Origin: Polysphondylium violaceum
Lineage: Eukaryota; Evosea; Eumycetozoa; Dictyosteliales; Dictyosteliaceae
Direction of reading: 5' to 3'
NCBI GenBank assembly: GCA_000277445.1
Contig: AJWJ01000012.1
Location: forward strand, 1 to 64,000
Length of the DNA stretch: 64,000 bases
Positions 1 through 11,363 of this stretch are shown here, piece by piece (the first letter of the stretch is position 1; every line of letters starts with the position of its first letter). The notes under the pieces were generated by a model that was not told the origin of the DNA, did no database searches, and was given only the letters and a program-made list of their open reading frames with translations. A program made the position numbers and the translations under genes.

Positions 1-2
1 CA

Positions 3-8
<6 letters not shown>

Positions 9-37
<29 letters not shown>
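9..37. repeat. (AT)n microsatellite
   Basis: An almost pure AT dinucleotide run of about 28 bases opens the window, downstream of the 3' end of the AT-hook gene. It is ordinary simple-sequence DNA for this kind of genome. Confidence 0.95.
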
Positions 38-40
<3 letters not shown>

Positions 41-132
41 TTTAATACTTGTGTTTGAGTATTGTATATCTATACATACTATTTAATTTATTATTTTTTT
101 TTTATATCTGGATCTTTTAAATTAAAATGATC

Positions 133-1974
133 TTAGATATCTTCATCTACAAAATTATCTTCATGAACAGAATCTAAATTGGAACCTAGATTTGTATCAA
201 GAGATAAGATTTCCGTGGGGAATATAGAGGTGGGTTGAGCAAGTACTTGGCATAGTTGACTATTGATTTGACTTAGTTGTGTGGTGGTCGATGGTGGTGG
301 TTGTGTCGCTGATGTTGTTGATAAATCTACATGAAAAGAAGTTGGTTGAAATGAAAGATTGGATGTATTATACAATGAGGTCGATGAGGTGGCGGATGGA
401 TTAAAGATATCGGAGGGCGTGTTGCTTGAAGTTGGTGTGTTGGGTGTCGTGTTTGATAGATTGAAATGTTGAGGAAACTGTACAAAGAGGGCGGTGTTCC
501 AATCAGATGGACTTGAAGTGGATCCAACTGTTGGTAATAACGATGAATTCGAATCACCATTATCATTGTGATTATTATTATTAATGTTGTTGTTTTTCAA
601 TGGAATTGTTATTGATGTTGCATCTGGCAAGAGCGTAGAATTTATTTCGGTGTTTGGTATTGTTGAGGTATTTTCTTTTCTCTTCTTTACATTTGTAGGA
701 TCATCTAGAGTAGATTCTGCACCATCATCCACTGCATCTTCAGGACATACATGTCCTTTCTTTGGCTTTTTACATTTGTTGCAAAGATATGTAGCTCTTT
801 TAGGCTTCTTATCACCATCAGTCCCGTCGGTAGTGTCGCCATTTTCATTTGTAGGTGTGAGGGGAATTCCATTATTTATATTTGGTGATGTTGAATTTGA
901 TTTTGATTGTTGTTGAACTCCATTTATTTTAGGTGGTCTACCTCTTTTTCTCTTTACTGGAACATCACTACCTGCCACTGGTTGCTGTTGCTGTTGTTGC
1001 TGTGAAAATTCATTTAATAAAGGAGGAGGTACATTTGAAATTGTTGGACTATTTAAATTTGAGTTTGAAGTACTATTGTTTGGTGTAGCTACTGCCGATG
1101 TTTGTCCTATGATTGAGTTTGCATCAATAATATTATTGTTTGCCATAGTTGATGTCGTTGTGGTAGTAGTTGTTGTTGCTGTTGCTATAATATCAGAGAA
1201 TGGTGAATTATTACTATTACTTTGACTATAATTATTATTTACATCAATTGTATGACTAGTTACTAACCCATGGGTTGGTAATAGGGTTGGGGATGGATTT
1301 GTTGAAGAGTTTGTTGAAGATCCTTCATTATTATAATATAATGGATAGTTTTGTTGTTGCTGTAGCTGTTGTTGTTGTTGTTGTTGCTGTTGTTGCATAA
1401 AATTAATAGATTGATCTTGTTGATTACAATTGCTATTACTGTTATTAAAAGATAGATTCAAAGAATCATAGAGATAGCTGTTGTAATTGTTATTTTGATA
1501 GTTGTTTAAATTGGTGATAGCTTGCAAAGGCTTGATCAAATATGGATGCTTTTCTAGATTTTGTGGATTTCTAACAATCTCTGCTGCTTGTAGTCTCACC
1601 AATTCTTGATAATCTTTTATATTGCTGATATAATCAATGCTGGGTGTATTAAAATATCCGTCCATCATCATTGACGACGACGATGATGTTGGAAACATAC
1701 TATTACAACTACTGTTATCGTAATGATCCAATTTATTTGATCCTATTAAATCTGTGAATAAAACACTGTTATTAATAATCTGTATCTATGTCTATCTGTA
1801 TCTCCTACTATTCCTATCTATTATATTAATTGTTTGCTACTAACCTCCATTAATAGTGGGCAATGGTACCGCAGAGAATGGAGTGTTCATCAATGAAGAC
1901 GATGATAGGGGAGGTGAGGTAGGTGAAGTGGGTGTTGATAAACCTGTTTCTTTTAAAATACCATCATCAATCAT
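133..1974 (-). CDS. AT-hook protein with short Cys/His zinc-knuckle motif (putative nuclear DNA-binding protein)
   Basis: Two exons on the minus strand: 1974-1845 and 1742-133, about 579 residues. The ATG at 1974 opens a short Ser/Pro/Thr-rich exon. Two acceptors 9 bases apart (exon starting at 1742 or 1751) keep the same frame, so alternative splicing by three residues is possible. The protein is dominated by Asn, Gln and Ser/Thr tracts. The recognisable part is central: an AT-hook core (KRKRGRPPK) followed about 60 residues later by YLCNKCKKPKKGHVCP, a C-x2-C-x6-H-x-C pattern that could bind zinc. AT-hooks bind the minor groove of AT-rich DNA, so a chromatin or transcription role is inferred. 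The same Cys/His string next to an AT-hook is familiar from hypothetical proteins of amoebae and plants. No other domain is visible; the function is unknown. Confidence 0.75.
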
Positions 1975-3149
1975 TATGATTACTATTATTAATTATTAAT
2001 TATCAATTATTATTGTTATTGTTATTATTATTAATTATCAATTATCAATTATTATTATTATTATTATTAATTATTATGTATGTGTATACTGTTGTGATGT
2101 GGTCCACCAAAAGATAAGGTTTAGTAATATCTTGACCTCTTTCTTTTTTTTCTATTTTTCTTTTTTTTTTTTTCTAATTGCAAAAAATCTGTTTTTGATT
2201 TTTTGTTCAAAAGGAACAATGCTGTGACGGGGGGATGGGGAGATGCGAGGTGGTATTGTATCTGTGTGACAACTATGCGCGGTGTGTGAACAACAGTATT
2301 CTGTCTGAATAGTGCGAAATAGTAGTAACTAGAGTAGAGTGTGTTTTGAGAGGTTTATTATTTGTTCAAAAGGGTTTTCTAAATTTAGTTATGTTCATTA
2401 ATATTAGAAAATATAAATCTGATCGGAGATAAATTTCACAAAGCTAAAAAAAAAAAACAAAAAAAAAAACAAAAAATGAATGACACAATAAATAATCTAA
2501 CAAGTACTCTAGTTTAGGGATATAGTGTATAACAACAACAAAATAAAAGCATTAAAACTCTAACAGTTGCAATAGCGCAATGCTCTCTATGAAGTTTGCT
2601 GTATCCAATTATTATTTTTTTTAATTTTTTTTCAATTTTTTTTTTGTTGAGTGATGGAAGGATGTGGTGTGTTGTTGCTGCTCGTATTTGATGTGGTGGG
2701 TGGGAGGTGGTGGTTGTGGGGGCGAATGTGTGTGTGAGCAATCTATCTATAAATAGGGTTACGGATATATATGGAGCAGCAGCAAGGGTGGATGTAACCT
2801 CAAAAGTAAATGGTTGAACTGCTAAAAAAACATTCACTCTAGCTAGTTTACAAAAAATGAAAAATCAGTGATTCACTACATTTGGATACCCCTTTTGATA
2901 AAGTTTGTTTAGAAATAATCATATCTCATTGTCATATATCTGACTTTACTTAATTTTACATGACTTTATCAATAAAATAGGTTGAGACTTAGTATGATTT
3001 CTTTGCAAAGAATGTTGACATAATAATTCAATTTTTTTTTGTTAAAATAAACAGAATGGATGATTTTTTATTTTTGAGATTCTTTCCCCAAAATATTTTA
3101 CATATCTTTTCAGAATGTGCTCAATTTTTATTTTTTCTTTAGCAGCAAC
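1975..3149. promoter_or_regulatory. Divergent intergenic region, 1.2 kb
   Basis: This lies between the starts of two divergent genes. It holds ATT/AAT repeats near 2000-2080, long T and A runs, and G-rich patches near 2225-2290 and 2690-2730 (GTGGTGGGTGGGAGG-type). I see no convincing gene in it. A TATA-like sequence (tctataaatag) lies near 2743. Confidence 0.5.
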
Positions 3150-5258
3150 ATGGATGATATCACTTATTTGTTTTTTCAAACAATTAGAAATAAATATTTA
3201 TTTCAGAGCATTCTATGTCTTTGTAAAACAGATCAAGATGAGATTGGATACAATTACTATGATATTCCAATGGGTTATTTGTGTAGAAAGAATAGATGGA
3301 AGATATTTGATGATAAACTAAATAATCATATCAAAACAATAGGTAATCAATCAGTGCCCTTGTACGAAAATAAACATCACTTGATAAATTTCACCTCATT
3401 AGATGTCAAAGACTTTTTTACACACAACAAGTCTTTTGCAAGATTCACAAAGATATGGGATTGTTTTAAATCATCTATAGAAAACAACTGCTATTGTGAA
3501 GGAATTAGTATACTACAACTTTCAACTCAAGTAAATGCCGATATAGAGATCATTGAAAAACTCTCTCAAGTAAAAGATCTTTTAAAAAGCCTTGTCCCAG
3601 TGAGTATTGGTGTCTCGGGATCAATTCAAATCTTTGAATTTTTTAGGAAGAGAATAAATCTAGATTTGTTGGCAATGAGTCTAGACGCCTCTGTATCTCA
3701 AAGCTATGACCTTGCAAAGCACATTATTGATCTTCATTGCAATCAAGATCCACATGCTAAGTTTCCAATCAATAGATATCCTTTGGAAATCGTTAAATAC
3801 CTTTGGCAAAAGGTTAAAAAGTCAAACCTAAGGATCTCAAGACTTCCACCAGATTATCAAGATACTATAGACTTTTTTGTAAAGGATATCTTTGCACAAG
3901 AAAATAATCAAGTATCCTACGCTGGAATACAACTAGACTTTCTAAATTCTGGAAAAATTGGAAACATACAGCTATTGAATCAGATGCTCAAAGTTTATGG
4001 AGAAGAAAAGCTTAAAGTTTCACAACTTCCACGCCCAAATCATTGGTCAGAATGCACAACTACTGAAGCCCTTGATTTCTTTATATTCAATTTTCCAACC
4101 GTTAATTGGGATATAGGAGATTTTGCGGCCAAGTGTAAAGATTTAAGACTTTTAAAATTTTTAGTTGAAGAAAGAGACTATGATCAATTTAGTCCAAAAG
4201 TGTGGGACTCTAGTTTTGAAGTATTAAGATATTTATCCTCCTATTTCTCTCTCTTGCCACCTTATGCAATGGCAATGAATGATATCCAGATAGATATTAG
4301 AATTATTAAACTTTTATACAAATTACATCCAAAGGCAGTAAACAATAGTTTATTTCAAAGTTGTATAGGGAAAGGATCGCTAGAGTGTGTAGAGTTCTTT
4401 TTGTTGAAATCCATTGGTAACATTACAGTTGAATCATTTAAAAAGTGTTTGGATAATTTCGATTATAAAATGTTTACCATGTTAAAAGAGTTTCTTTGTT
4501 CCACTGATAAGATCAAGTTTGACCAGATCAGAACTCAATTGAAAACCTATGTAGTCTATCATCACATTATTTTAGAAAAGATGATCCAAAATGGCAATTA
4601 TAATTGCATTGAACTCGTAAGAGAATTAATGGACAATCAAATAACCATAACCTCGGGAGGGGGATGTGTTTCATCACTTCAAAAAAAAAGAGTATTTAAT
4701 TTGATTTTCAATAGTTCAAAACCCTTGCGGACCGTTTTCCAAGTATTTTTCACTAGTATACGGGATGGCTATATACAATTGACTAGATCATTAATTCCTT
4801 TTTTACAAAAAAAACTTGGCCAACAAGAATTCTTGGATAAACATAGTGATTTTGATTTTGATTTTCAATCAAGTCAGCGATCTTTACTCGAAATTGCTCC
4901 ATATTTCAGTTTTTCACCACTGGTATCACTAAAATATCCTCTATTTCTTAACTATAAGATATTTACATTTGATAAAGGTCTACAGAGAGATCAATACATA
5001 ATTCAAATTGCACAGGCGGCCAAAAAACTTAAATGCTTTAGTATTCTAGATCAATTGGCTGAAATGAATATTGGAGCCAGCGACAAATATTTTGATAGCC
5101 AACTCTATGTTTTTAAAGATAAAGACTCAACAAGTGTCTCAATTTCAATGACATGTAAACTAAATTCTAAAAGTTTAAAATATTTATATGAAAGTGGCCT
5201 CATGGAGGTACTTTATCCAATCGCATACGATCAAAATAAAACTTTATTTGAATATTGA
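3150..5258 (+). CDS. Dictyostelid ankyrin-like repeat family protein (unknown function)
   Basis: A single open frame of 702 residues from the ATG at 3150. The frame stays open upstream only through a non-ATG stretch; a pyrimidine-rich tract ending in AG just before the ATG could be the acceptor of a 5' leader intron. The N-terminus (MDDITYLFFQTIRNKYLFQSI) matches the entry helix of a large dictyostelid family: a short F-box-like helix followed by degenerate ankyrin-type helical repeats. Repeat-like helices recur, for example LECVEFFLL and CIELVRELM. There are no catalytic motifs, signal peptide or membrane segment. The stop codon lies only 4 bases from the stop codon of the convergent Nup88 gene. 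Assignment is by pattern only; the role is unknown. Confidence 0.7.
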   Translation: MDDITYLFFQTIRNKYLFQSILCLCKTDQDEIGYNYYDIPMGYLCRKNRWKIFDDKLNNHIKTIGNQSVPLYENKHHLINFTSLDVKDFFTHNKSFARFTKIWDCFKSSIENNCYCEGISILQLSTQVNADIEIIEKLSQVKDLLKSLVPVSIGVSGSIQIFEFFRKRINLDLLAMSLDASVSQSYDLAKHIIDLHCNQDPHAKFPINRYPLEIVKYLWQKVKKSNLRISRLPPDYQDTIDFFVKDIFAQENNQVSYAGIQLDFLNSGKIGNIQLLNQMLKVYGEEKLKVSQLPRPNHWSECTTTEALDFFIFNFPTVNWDIGDFAAKCKDLRLLKFLVEERDYDQFSPKVWDSSFEVLRYLSSYFSLLPPYAMAMNDIQIDIRIIKLLYKLHPKAVNNSLFQSCIGKGSLECVEFFLLKSIGNITVESFKKCLDNFDYKMFTMLKEFLCSTDKIKFDQIRTQLKTYVVYHHIILEKMIQNGNYNCIELVRELMDNQITITSGGGCVSSLQKKRVFNLIFNSSKPLRTVFQVFFTSIRDGYIQLTRSLIPFLQKKLGQQEFLDKHSDFDFDFQSSQRSLLEIAPYFSFSPLVSLKYPLFLNYKIFTFDKGLQRDQYIIQIAQAAKKLKCFSILDQLAEMNIGASDKYFDSQLYVFKDKDSTSVSISMTCKLNSKSLKYLYESGLMEVLYPIAYDQNKTLFEY

Positions 5259-5262
5259 TAAT

Positions 5263-8098
5263 TTATTTTGTAATTTGAACACTTTTAATAAGTTTTTCAA
5301 CTTTGTTTAGAATATCATCGATTCTTGTATCTTGATAGTCTAAGAGATTTTTAATTTCTTTTTGATTTTCCATTGGAATATCTTCTGTAGATCCTTGATT
5401 ATTATTATTGTTATTATCATCTTCAAGTTCTAAATCCTTTGAAATCTAATAGTTTAATATTAGTTAGTAAATGGTATTGATGATAACATGAACATATAGA
5501 TAAACCTACTTGATTAATTTTTTCGGAATAAATTGAAATTTGACTATTCATTTGTTTAAGTGATTTTTTGAGATCAATTTCATTTATACTTAATGGTGTG
5601 CCTTCGTTTTCAATTTGATAGAGAGAATTCATTTGTTCAGATGAAACTTCTTGTTTGTCCCAAACATAGGTGAGTTTGTTGTTTAATAGTGTTTGGTTGT
5701 GTTTAATATTATTTATATATAATTGAACTTTGGTGAGCGTGTCTAATTGTTCTTTTCTTAGTAATTCTAATCCTTTGATACGAGCTTGTAAATCAAATTC
5801 CAATTGGCTGGAATAAGAGACTGCATTGAAAACCTTTGATTTTACCTCTACCAATGTCTTTAGAAAATCTATAGCTTTTAAATTACCATGAGGTAATGTA
5901 ATACGGGGTATAGTTGGGGGAGGATTACTTATATAATTCTTTAAGGGTGAAATGATTTGTTGTAAGGGTAATAAAGTTGATTCATTATTGTTATCGTTGG
6001 TGCTATCGTTATTATTATCATTATTATTATTGCTACTATTGTTATTATAAACACTATCATCAAAGGAATCTGTTGTTAAACAAAGACCATCCATATCAAA
6101 TATGATTATATTAAATGTATTTGGAACGATGATTAAATAGGTTCCAATTTTAATATTACTAAATACATCAATACCAACAATTGGAATGATACTGTTGTTT
6201 GGTGGTTGTTGAACTATTGAAATTAAATTTGTATTTTCAAATTCCAAATCTTGTTGTTCCTCCTCTTCCTCTTGTTGTTGTTCTTTTTGTTTCTTTTGAA
6301 TTAAATTTGGATTAATTTGTTGAAATAGTTGAGATATCCAAGGGAATTTAGCAATTTGAACGCCACTATTATGAAAAAATAATAAACTATTTGTAAATTG
6401 ATCAAATTTCATTGATGGATATGAATATAAAAGATAATTTGGTTTAGATTTTGTTGTTGTTGATGTTGATGTTAATTCTAAATCCAAAGTTTCATAATGA
6501 ATTAAATCTAAAAATCTAGGAAAACTAGTATCTTGTTCAAAATAGATTCCACTATTGTTTTCAATGGTTGACCACATTGGAATGGTGTCTTGGCAAGAAA
6601 CACAAACAATACATTCACCAGATTTCAATAAAATGATGAGAATAAATGGTGTTAGTGGTAAATTACTACTACTACTATTGTTGTTTTGTTGTTTATATTG
6701 TTCTGCTGCTGATGTCATGGGTGAAATACATTGAATTCTAATTGGTTGATTTTTATCAGATGTACTGCTACTATTATTATTTGACGATGTTAAAGCCAAT
6801 GTTTTAGATGTTGTCGATGCTAACCCTGCTGCTGATGATGAATTGATTAAATTATTACTCGTTTGGAAAACTGGACCCTGTAAAAGTGGTGGTGAAAAGG
6901 CCGACGATTGGAGAGGTAGAGAGAACTTTATCCAATCAGAGTTTTCAATTTCTACAATAACATTGTTGATTGTGACTGCCATAAGCCATTTGAATTGATA
7001 GTCAAAGTACGATTTACTGTATTCATTGCCACCGCTGTGTTGTTGTTGTTGTTCTTTTTGTCTAATAATATGTTTTTGAAATTGTTTATAAAAACTAGAT
7101 TCAACCAAACAACCGTTTGGTATGATTGGACATAGATTATAAACATCACCATTATCTGTAATGAGAAACACTGTGAATCTAGTCCAAAAATTGATATTGG
7201 CTCCAAAACAAAAAGACACAAATCTCTCCTTATCGTGTTTTTGTTGTTTAACGTTATTTGTCTTTATCAAATTCAATGAACTCCATGTATGTAATGATTC
7301 TAAATTTATATTTTGTTCACAATGATCATTTTCATTTTGAATATTATACATTCTAAATAAATTATTATTATTAATATTAATATTCATATATATCTCTACT
7401 AAATTATATATACATACTTTAATAAATTATTTGAATATAAAATCAACAAATGAATATTACTCTGTGGATGCCATTCAACTTGTTTAATGATACACGACAT
7501 TTGAGATAATTGGAAAAATTTATCTAGAATGAAAGATCTTGTCAAGAGTGTATCATATCCCAGTGTTTTTGATTCTGGTTCATCAAAGATAACTTTGCCA
7601 CTAAAGTATTGATTGGTTATCGATGGTGATAGATCGACAATCATACAATTCACTTGTCCTACTATTGCTAAATATCTACTGTTTTCATTTAATTCGATTT
7701 TATATACTTCAAAATTAACATTGATTTTAAGTTCCTTGAAGAGAAAGTTTATTTTAGTTAGTATATGTATATGTGTATTGTCAAGACTATCAATAATATT
7801 ACAAATACAATGTACATACTTGAAACTTTATAGCACCAATGGTATTGTCAAGAGTAGATTCTACTTTGATAATAAATAGTTTACTCGTGGATACAGAGAA
7901 ATAGTAGATTTCAGAGGATTGATTATTGATCGAGATAAAGTTTTTGGGTGATTTTAAGTGAGGGTTGTTGCTGTCATCACCATCAGATCTTTTGTTGTTA
8001 CTGTTGTTGCTGCTGTTTACGAGTTTGGTAAAATATGATTGATCATTTTGAAACAACGGATTCGATGATAACAATGTTATTATTTCTCTGATCTTCAT
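5263..8098 (-). CDS. nup88: Nucleoporin Nup88 homologue
   Basis: Four exons on the minus strand: 8098-7820, 7734-7418, 7352-5510 and 5445-5263, which join in frame to 873 residues. Nup88 is a cytoplasmic-face nuclear pore protein that forms a complex with Nup214/Nup159 and Nup62 and acts in mRNA and protein export. The family signature is strongest at the start of exon 3, where SFCFGANINFWTRFTVF followed by DNGDVYNLCPIIP matches the beta-propeller strand of Nup88 (FGP..WTRFTVY...NGDIY.LCP). The C-terminal ~200 residues are helical and coiled-coil-like, as expected for the trimerisation region. Asn, Ser and Gln tracts interrupt the propeller. The last exon is short and Asn-rich and ends 4 bases from the convergent upstream gene. 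The length is somewhat above the animal protein because of low-complexity insertions. Confidence 0.88.
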
Positions 8099-8169
8099 TT
8101 TCGTCTCACCCGTCTATGTGATGTATGTTGTTGTGCTGTCTGTGATCTGCAACTATCGATAAATGATGA

Positions 8170-8171
8170 TG

Positions 8172-8203
<32 letters not shown>
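8170..8203. repeat. Poly(T) tract in a divergent promoter
   Basis: An uninterrupted run of about 34 T lies between the Nup88 and Coq3 start codons, followed by an A run. Long T tracts near transcription starts are common in dictyostelid promoters. Confidence 0.85.
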
Positions 8204-8263
8204 CTAAAAAAAAAATTCAAGCGAGGGTGAACAAAAGTCGGCCAAATGTGCTAATTATGAAAA

Positions 8264-9269
8264 ATGCAGCAATCAATTAAGGCATTATCTAAATTACACA
8301 GATTCACCGCAACAACCACAGCGGCGTCGTCGATCAAGTGCTGGAGTCACTCACAACCACTGTGCAGATCGTTCAGTAGCACAAACACAACACCAAATGA
8401 CAATATCAATATAAATAACATTAATAGTAATAACAATACACTAAAGAATGAGGAGATACAATTCTTTAACAATCTGTCCAAAGATTGGTGGAATCCAGAG
8501 GGAACAATGAAGCCATTGCATAGAATGAATCCACTCAGAGTTCAATATATAGTCGATAGCATTAAATCATCGACATCATTAATTTCAGACAATCCAATTC
8601 AATATCCTTTAAAAGGTTTGAAAATGATTGATATCGGTTGCGGTGCTGGTCTATTAAGTGAGGTATATATTATATCTATAGATTGAATATTTTCACAATC
8701 ACACACATATTAATATCGATCAATAATAGTCATTAAGTAGATTAGGAGCAGATAAAGTGATTGGATTGGATGCAGCTAAAAATAATGTTTTAATGGCCAA
8801 ATCACATGCTAGTGCAGATATAGATTTAAAAGAAAATATAGAGACAAATAAATTGGAATACGTTGAGTCGACAATAGAGAGATTCATCCAAGATGAATCA
8901 ATGGTAGAGTCTTTTGATGTTGTTTGTTCGTTGGAGGTAATTGAACACGTTGATAATCCACAAGAGTTTCTTAAACTATGTACTCGATTGCTTAAGCCAG
9001 GTGGTCATATTTTCATATCGACCATCAACAAGACACCCACCTCATTTTTAGCCACCATTCTTGGTGCAGAGTATATCTTCCGTATGGTTCCCATTGGAAC
9101 TCATCATTGGAGCCAGTTTATTAAGCCCGCCGACATCCACTCTGCTCTTGCACAAAACAATTGTGCCGTCAAAGACACCCAAGGTTTATTCTACAATCCC
9201 TATGATTCATCATGGTCCCTCATCAAAGATCTTTCCGTCAACTATATACTCTACGCAATAAAGAAATAA
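8264..9269 (+). CDS. coq3: Ubiquinone biosynthesis O-methyltransferase, mitochondrial (Coq3)
   Basis: Two exons, 8264-8662 and 8730-9269, give 313 residues. Coq3 performs the two SAM-dependent O-methylation steps of coenzyme Q synthesis on the matrix side of the inner mitochondrial membrane. The N-terminus is a typical presequence rich in Ser, Thr, Lys and Arg with no acidic residues in the first 40 (MQQSIKALSKLHRF). Methyltransferase motif I is MIDIGCGAGLLSE at the exon 1 end; exon 2 continues SLSRLGADKVIGLDA, which fixes the acceptor at 8729/8730. DVVCSLEVIEHV and LKPGGHIFISTINKT are motifs II and III. The UbiG/Coq3 region GTHHWSQFIKPADI is present. The length fits the family. The gene starts about 165 bases from the divergent Nup88 start, so the two probably share a promoter region with a T32-class tract near 8170. 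Confidence 0.93.
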
Positions 9270-9354
9270 AAGATAGAGACACGATATCTTTTAGATTATA
9301 AATAAAGTGTAAAAGGGTTTATTGTTATTGTCATGCGGTTGTTGGTGTTGTTGT

Positions 9355-10383
9355 TTAAATGAAAAAGAAAGCAATACAACCACCGAGAATTAAAATCATG
9401 ACAATGATAATCACGGCAATACCAACATTATCACCACGACGATTTCTGGTGGCTGGAACAACGGGAACTTCAGCACCATTGGGCTCGGCAAATACACCAG
9501 GATTGATGTTGATGTCTACCATTGGTACTTCTTCTGGATTACGGTCAGCATTAACGGTTGGCGATCTACGGACAGAGGATGTTACCCTTGTAAATGGACT
9601 CTCCATATCATTGTTTTCTTCATCGTCCAAAGGCAAGTTCATGCCTCCAATACGAGTATTGTAAGAGTTCCAATAAGGTCTATTCATTGGCGGGATTGGT
9701 GTTTGGGAAGGAACAGATTCTGCAGCCAAATTGTTGTTGTTGTTGTTTTTACTGTATCCCTCTGGTTGATAGTAGGGTAATTCTGAATTTGATTCTTTTT
9801 TCTCCAACGTAAATGGCTTGATGGTTGGACTGAATGGGACGCTGACAAACTGACTTGAATGAACTTGGTTGTTGTCAAGACCAACACTATTACTATTGTT
9901 GTTGTTGTTTAAATCTGTTGTAGAGGAAGAAAATTCTTTTTTCTCTAAAGAGAATGGAAGTGAGATAGAGCTGCTCAAGTTTTGTGGTTGTTGTTGTTGT
10001 TGTTGTTCGCCAATAGCGATTTCAGTGTCTTTTTTATCTAGAGATACTCCTCCGACATGTTCAAAGTCTTCTATATCCAAACTATTGTTGTTACCTGCAG
10101 GTTTGGGATGTTGTTTGACTTCTTTTGGATCAAAAGGAGAGGCACCACAATGACTGCCAGACTCATTACTCTTGTTATCCAACTCATCTGGAAACTTTTT
10201 ATTTTGTGATTCTTTTTCTCTGCTGTCATCTTGATCGATAAAAGATCTCTTTACCAAGGTACTTTGAATGAATGGATCATCCATTTCTTGTATCTGTGGC
10301 TGTTGGAAACTCGATGCTGATGTGAATCCAATAATCTCTTCTTGAGATGTTAAATGTGGACTGTTTTTCTTGGGACTTGACAT
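9355..10383 (-). CDS. Tail-anchored low-complexity protein with repeated F-[ST]-L-[ED]-K-K motif
   Basis: A single exon of 342 residues; the ATG at 10383 is the first in frame. I do not recognise the family. The protein is polar and disordered in composition with Asn and Gln tracts, and ends in one strongly hydrophobic segment (VGIAVIIIVMILILGGCIAFFFI) with two residues or fewer after it, preceded by Arg-rich NRRGDN. There is no N-terminal signal peptide, so it has the architecture of a tail-anchored membrane protein with a long cytosolic domain. A short motif recurs three times: SLDKKDTE, SLPFSLEKKE and IKPFTLEKKE, each a candidate linear binding motif. A pyrimidine-rich tract ending in AG just before the ATG could be a leader-intron acceptor. 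Confidence that it is a gene is good; the function is unknown. Confidence 0.75.
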   Translation of the reverse strand: MSSPKKNSPHLTSQEEIIGFTSASSFQQPQIQEMDDPFIQSTLVKRSFIDQDDSREKESQNKKFPDELDNKSNESGSHCGASPFDPKEVKQHPKPAGNNNSLDIEDFEHVGGVSLDKKDTEIAIGEQQQQQQPQNLSSSISLPFSLEKKEFSSSTTDLNNNNNSNSVGLDNNQVHSSQFVSVPFSPTIKPFTLEKKESNSELPYYQPEGYSKNNNNNNLAAESVPSQTPIPPMNRPYWNSYNTRIGGMNLPLDDEENNDMESPFTRVTSSVRRSPTVNADRNPEEVPMVDININPGVFAEPNGAEVPVVPATRNRRGDNVGIAVIIIVMILILGGCIAFFFI

Positions 10384-11363
10384 TTTTGACTAAAATTGTG
10401 GGTGTGTGATTTAATTAACTTATTAGGAAACACTGTGATGAATACTTGATAAACGAATTAAATCTAGGGATAATAATAAATAATATTTCTTTTCTATATC
10501 CATAGAAAACTGGTACAACGCAAATAGTTAATATATAAATAAATAAGAGAGAGAAATAAAAAAAAAAAAAAAAGTTAAGATATAGACTAATAAAATAATA
10601 GAGGTGTGAAAATAAAAAAATATTTAACTTTATAGATTTAGATTAAATTTTTGACTATAATAATATCCAAGGAAATTTAGAGAGAGACAAAGAGATGGGG
10701 TGGGGGTGTATATATAGGAATAAATACCAAAACTCCTTTGCTTTTTAAAAAAAGATTTCAATATGACACTATAATAGCAATGATTTCACTATCAGAGTGT
10801 AAGTCTAAATAATAAATAAATAAATAATAAATGACAAACTATAATACTCTAAGTATCTATTTTTTTGTTAGTGTGTGAGAGCGTGGGTGAATGTAGTAAC
10901 TTGGAAACTTTAATTTTGGTAAGGAAAAAAAAATTATAAAAATTAAAAAAAATGAAAATATATTAAACACAAAAAATGGCAATGGTTAGTTATCAACTTA
11001 CTATTTTGATATGTTTTTATAAATCTAAAAAAAAAATAAAAAAATTATTGGATAAAAAAAGAAAAAAATGATATACTAATTTGATTTTTTTTACATTATC
11101 AAAGACCATCGATTTCTTTTTGTTGATACTCTGGAATACGAATTGATTCTACTCTATGCCATCATTTACTGTTTTTTTTATAATTTTAAAATTAATAATA
11201 ATGACACCAAATGACATTTTTTTCGATTTCCAAATATATCTAAAATAAAAATGTGGTGGTAAGAGAAAAATTTTTATTATATCTCACACTTTTTTTTATT
11301 TTTTAGATTTATGAACTTTGTACATGATGTGCCAATAGCTTTGAGAGTAGAGTGTATTTATAT
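10384..11363. promoter_or_regulatory. Intergenic, about 1 kb, no gene seen
   Basis: Very AT-rich DNA with many A and T runs, upstream of the tail-anchored protein gene and downstream of the mitochondrial membrane protein gene. One G-rich patch (gatggggtgggggtg) lies near 10693. No tRNA, repeat or conserved coding frame was recognised. Confidence 0.5.

Noticed and set aside
2514-2837. 107-residue minus-strand frame in the divergent promoter
   Set aside because: It is read through GT-rich and T-run intergenic DNA; the product is low-quality His/Thr/Cys-rich sequence with no splice partners.
8662-8730. Alternative Coq3 splice acceptors at AAGTAG and GATTAG
   Set aside because: They give an immediate stop or lose the SLSRLGAD block that matches the family; the acceptor ending at 8729 keeps both frame and homology.
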